Assembly: GCA_027490345.1 (NCBI GenBank)
Contig: JAIXYF010000462.1
Span: 1-7,345 of the forward strand
Direction: 5' to 3'
Origin: Novosphingobium sp.
GTDB taxonomy: Bacteria > Pseudomonadota > Alphaproteobacteria > Sphingomonadales > Sphingomonadaceae
DNA: 7,345 nt
Both the position numbers and the translations under genes were made by a program. The notes beneath the pieces are model-generated. The model did not search any database and was not told the origin of the DNA. It worked only from the letters and a program-made list of their open reading frames with translations. How positions within the stretch are numbered: position 1 is the first letter of the stretch; every line of letters starts with the position of its first letter. Of this stretch, positions 6,100 through 7,345 are shown one piece after another.

Positions 6100-6899
6100 A
6101 GCGCGAACTCCGTAATCAGCGGCACGTGGTCCGAAGGCTGGTCCCAGCGGCGCGTTTCCTCCACGATACGGTGCGATGCGGATTGCGCGGCAAGCTGCGG
6201 GGAGGCCCACATATGGTCCAGCCGCCGTCCCTGATCCTTCTCGCGCCAGAACGAGCGGTACGACCACCACGAATAGTTGCGCTGCGGCGCGGGGATGTGC
6301 TTGCGGCCCAGATCGACCCAGCCATGCGCTGCGCCAAATGCGCCCAGCGCCGCCACTTCCTGCGGGGTGTGGCTTACGACCTTGAGCAGCGCCTTGTGAT
6401 CATAAACATCGCAATCGAGCGGGGCGATGTTGAAATCCCCCACGATCAGCGTGGGGCGGTCCAGCCCCTCGGCCCAGCGCGTCATCCGCTCCAGAAACGC
6501 CAGCTTCTGGCCGAACTTGGGATTGGCTTCGGGATCGGGAATATCGCCGCCCGCCGGGATATAGACGTTTTCCAGCACCAGCCCGCCGCCGGGGCCAAGC
6601 ACTTCCACCCCCACATGCCGCGCCTCTCCATTGGCCTGCCAATCATGGCGGGCGATCTCGCGGATCGGCACGCGGCTGACGGTGGCGACGCCGTGGTAGC
6701 CCTTCTGTCCGTGCACCGCGCGGTGGGTATAACCCAGCCGCTCGAACATTTCGTGCGGGAACAGGGATTCCGCCGTTTTGATCTCCTGCAGGCACAGCAC
6801 ATCCGGCGCCTGTTCGGTAAGGAACCGCTCCACCTGATCGATGCGAAGGCGGACGGAATTGATGTTCCAGGTCGCGACGGAAAGCGTGGGAGAAGCCAT
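6096..6899 (-). CDS. xthA: exodeoxyribonuclease III / AP endonuclease
   Basis: A cytoplasmic DNA repair nuclease of the exonuclease III family that cuts at abasic sites and removes 3' blocks and 3' nucleotides. The 267-residue length is normal. Family motifs are all visible: WNINSVRLR (11-19; Asn12), LQEIK (37-41; metal-binding Glu39), NVYIPAGGD (111-119; Tyr113), IVGDFNIAP (152-160; Asp155 and Asn157), RRLDHMW (225-231; Asp228) and the terminal PSDHVPLI (255-262; catalytic Asp257-His258). The ATG at 6899 gives the standard N-terminus; no Shine-Dalgarno sequence precedes it and a possible promoter lies only six bases upstream, so the mRNA may be leaderless. Its stop overlaps the ribA start. 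Confidence 0.95.
   Translation of the reverse strand: MASPTLSVATWNINSVRLRIDQVERFLTEQAPDVLCLQEIKTAESLFPHEMFERLGYTHRAVHGQKGYHGVATVSRVPIREIARHDWQANGEARHVGVEVLGPGGGLVLENVYIPAGGDIPDPEANPKFGQKLAFLERMTRWAEGLDRPTLIVGDFNIAPLDCDVYDHKALLKVVSHTPQEVAALGAFGAAHGWVDLGRKHIPAPQRNYSWWSYRSFWREKDQGRRLDHMWASPQLAAQSASHRIVEETRRWDQPSDHVPLITEFAL
6108..6111 (-). promoter_or_regulatory. ribosome binding site supporting the TTG start of ribA
   Basis: On the minus strand GGAG is followed by eight bases and then TTG (6099-6097). The TTG shares TG with the TGA stop of xthA (6098-6096), giving the overlap TTGA. This site lies inside the xthA coding region and supports translational coupling. Confidence 0.6.
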
Positions 6900-6905
6900 G
6901 CGCGG

Positions 6906-6934
6906 GCTTTACGGGGCTTGGTGGGCAGCGGCAA
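6906..6934 (-). promoter_or_regulatory. candidate promoter giving a leaderless xthA mRNA
   Basis: On the minus strand TTGCCG (6934-6929) and TAAAGC (6911-6906) are 17 bases apart. Both are weak matches to the -35 and -10 boxes. Transcription would start at or within a base or two of the xthA ATG. The terminator just upstream (6945-6990) implies that xthA needs its own promoter about here. Confidence 0.3.
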
Positions 6935-6944
6935 GCCATGCCCC

Positions 6945-6990
6945 AAAAGGAAAACCCTCGGACCGGGGGCGTGGTCCGAGGGTTCCTTTT
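6945..6990. terminator. strong bidirectional intrinsic terminator between lolA and xthA
   Basis: AACCCTCGGACC (6953-6964) and GGTCCGAGGGTT (6973-6984) pair perfectly over 12 bases around an eight-base loop. After a two-base bulge (6951-6952), AAAAGG (6945-6950) pairs with CCTTTT (6985-6990). The outer A/T blocks give a U-run on either strand. Both neighbours are on the minus strand, so its likely role is to end the lolA transcript ahead of xthA. Confidence 0.88.
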
Positions 6991-7004
6991 GCGTTCGTCA
7001 CGCT

Positions 7005-7072
7005 GTCAAGGCGGAAGGGGGAGTAGAGGACCGGGATACAGGGGGGGCGAACCCGGTCAGTTCCGTCTTGAC
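7005..7072. other. nested hairpin element in the lolA–xthA spacer
   Basis: GTCAAGGCGGAA (7005-7016) pairs with TTCCGTCTTGAC (7061-7072): 12 base pairs with a single G·U in plus-strand RNA (A·C mismatch in minus-strand RNA). Inside it GACCGGG (7029-7035) pairs perfectly with CCCGGTC (7052-7058) around a 16-base loop that holds a seven-G run on the plus strand. The internal loop is lopsided (12 against 2 bases). No T-run follows, so it is not a plain terminator. Function unknown; it could be a processing or stability element in the lolA 3' untranslated region, or part of a small RNA. Confidence 0.55.
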
Positions 7073-7117
7073 CCATTCCTTCTAGGAGCTTGCCGCTTGC
7101 TGGCGGATGAACGCGGC

Positions 7118-7154
7118 TGTCAGGCTCGTGTCAGGCTGGTCGCAAATTGTCGCA
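7118..7154. repeat. two adjacent pairs of short direct repeats
   Basis: TGTCAGGCT occurs at 7118-7126 and 7129-7137 (11-base period), and GTCGCA at 7139-7144 and 7149-7154 (10-base period). All lie in the non-coding spacer downstream of lolA. The near-helical spacing is what a DNA-binding protein site would show, but the units are short and could be chance. Confidence 0.4.
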
Positions 7155-7193
7155 GGATGGCCAGCAGCCCGCCAGATCCCGGCAAACTGGGCC

Positions 7194-7345
7194 TTACTTG
7201 CGGCCAGTGGTGCGCGGATCGTTCCAGCGGAAGGTGTTCGCAGGCAGCGCCACGCCGTAGCGATGATTCGAAAGCCGCACTGTGGTGCGCCGGTTCTGCG
7301 AATCGAGCGCGATCCAGCTGTTGAGTTCAAGCCCGCCCGGCGCGC
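7194..7345 (-). CDS. lolA: outer-membrane lipoprotein carrier protein LolA-like, C-terminal part (partial)
   Basis: On the minus strand an open frame enters from the right edge and ends at TAA (7196-7194), giving 49 residues. The stretches GGLELNSWIALDSQNRRTT (residues 3-21), VRLSNHRYGVALP (22-34) and the ending FRWNDPRTTGRK resemble the last strands of LolA-like proteins in sphingomonads, where I recall an xth gene following. LolA carries lipoproteins across the periplasm to the outer membrane. The start and signal peptide are beyond the window. A frame shifted by one base also looks open here but gives an Arg/Ser-rich product unlike any family. The call rests on a short piece and on gene neighbourhood. 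Confidence 0.7.
   Translation of the reverse strand, partial: APGGLELNSWIALDSQNRRTTVRLSNHRYGVALPANTFRWNDPRTTGRK

Noticed and set aside
6981..7009. Minus-strand promoter from the perfect TTGACA at 7009-7004
   Set aside because: No -10-like hexamer occurs 16-18 bases downstream (GGAACC region), and the hexamer is part of the nested hairpin and precedes a terminator.
7005..7072. 6S RNA or tRNA gene in the lolA–xthA spacer
   Set aside because: The element is only 68 bases, lacks the long closing stem and central bubble of 6S RNA, and has no cloverleaf.
6126..7085. 319-codon plus-strand open frame across xthA and the terminator
   Set aside because: It is antisense to all XthA catalytic motifs and runs through a strong terminator hairpin.
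7082..7330. Minus-strand 82-codon frame at the right edge
   Set aside because: It is one base out of register with the LolA-like frame that ends at 7194, and its Arg/Ser/Ala-rich product matches nothing I know.
1..7345. Mobile element, CRISPR array, defence or prophage system
   Set aside because: No transposase, integrase, regularly spaced repeats, terminal inverted repeats or defence-type domains are visible; all recognised genes are metabolic, repair or envelope genes with similar base composition.

Overview
This window looks like chromosomal DNA from a high-GC alphaproteobacterium, most likely a sphingomonad (order Sphingomonadales). The basis is the GC-rich codon use, a Pro/Gly-rich TonB-family protein of the sphingomonad type, and a lolA–xthA–ribA run that I recall from sphingomonads. 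The taxonomic call is inference. I see no mobile element, CRISPR array, rRNA or tRNA, and no genuinely new multi-gene system.

Layout, left to right. (1) Positions 1-1776, + strand: the 3' end of a soluble molybdenum formate dehydrogenase operon, consisting of the last ~260 codons of fdsA, then fdsD, then fdhD, tightly overlapped. The fdsA frame is interrupted by an in-frame TAA at 310-312, just before the C-terminal molybdopterin-dinucleotide-binding domain. (2) 1845-2588, +: a TonB-family protein with one membrane anchor. (3) 2658-4983, +: manC and manA (GDP-mannose supply) and a DUF2721-type membrane protein, closely packed and probably one transcription unit, starting after an AT-rich spacer with a candidate promoter. 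(4) 4984-5018: a symmetrical terminator between convergent units. (5) 5032-6899, - strand: xthA followed by ribA, which overlap by four bases. (6) 6900-7193: a 294-base non-coding spacer with a strong two-way terminator, a nested hairpin and short direct repeats. (7) 7194-7345, -: the C-terminal 49 residues of a LolA-like protein running off the window edge.

Functional links. FdsA and FdsD are parts of one NAD-linked formate-oxidising enzyme, and FdhD sulfurates its Mo cofactor. ManA makes mannose-6-phosphate from fructose-6-phosphate and ManC turns mannose-1-phosphate into GDP-mannose; the phosphomannomutase needed between them is not in the window. RibA opens the riboflavin pathway and XthA is a DNA repair nuclease; their overlap suggests coupled translation rather than a shared pathway.

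The points most worth a second look are the in-frame stop in fdsA, the degenerate RibB-like N-terminal half of RibA, and the nested hairpin at 7005-7072. All family assignments come from motif recognition by eye, without database searches.
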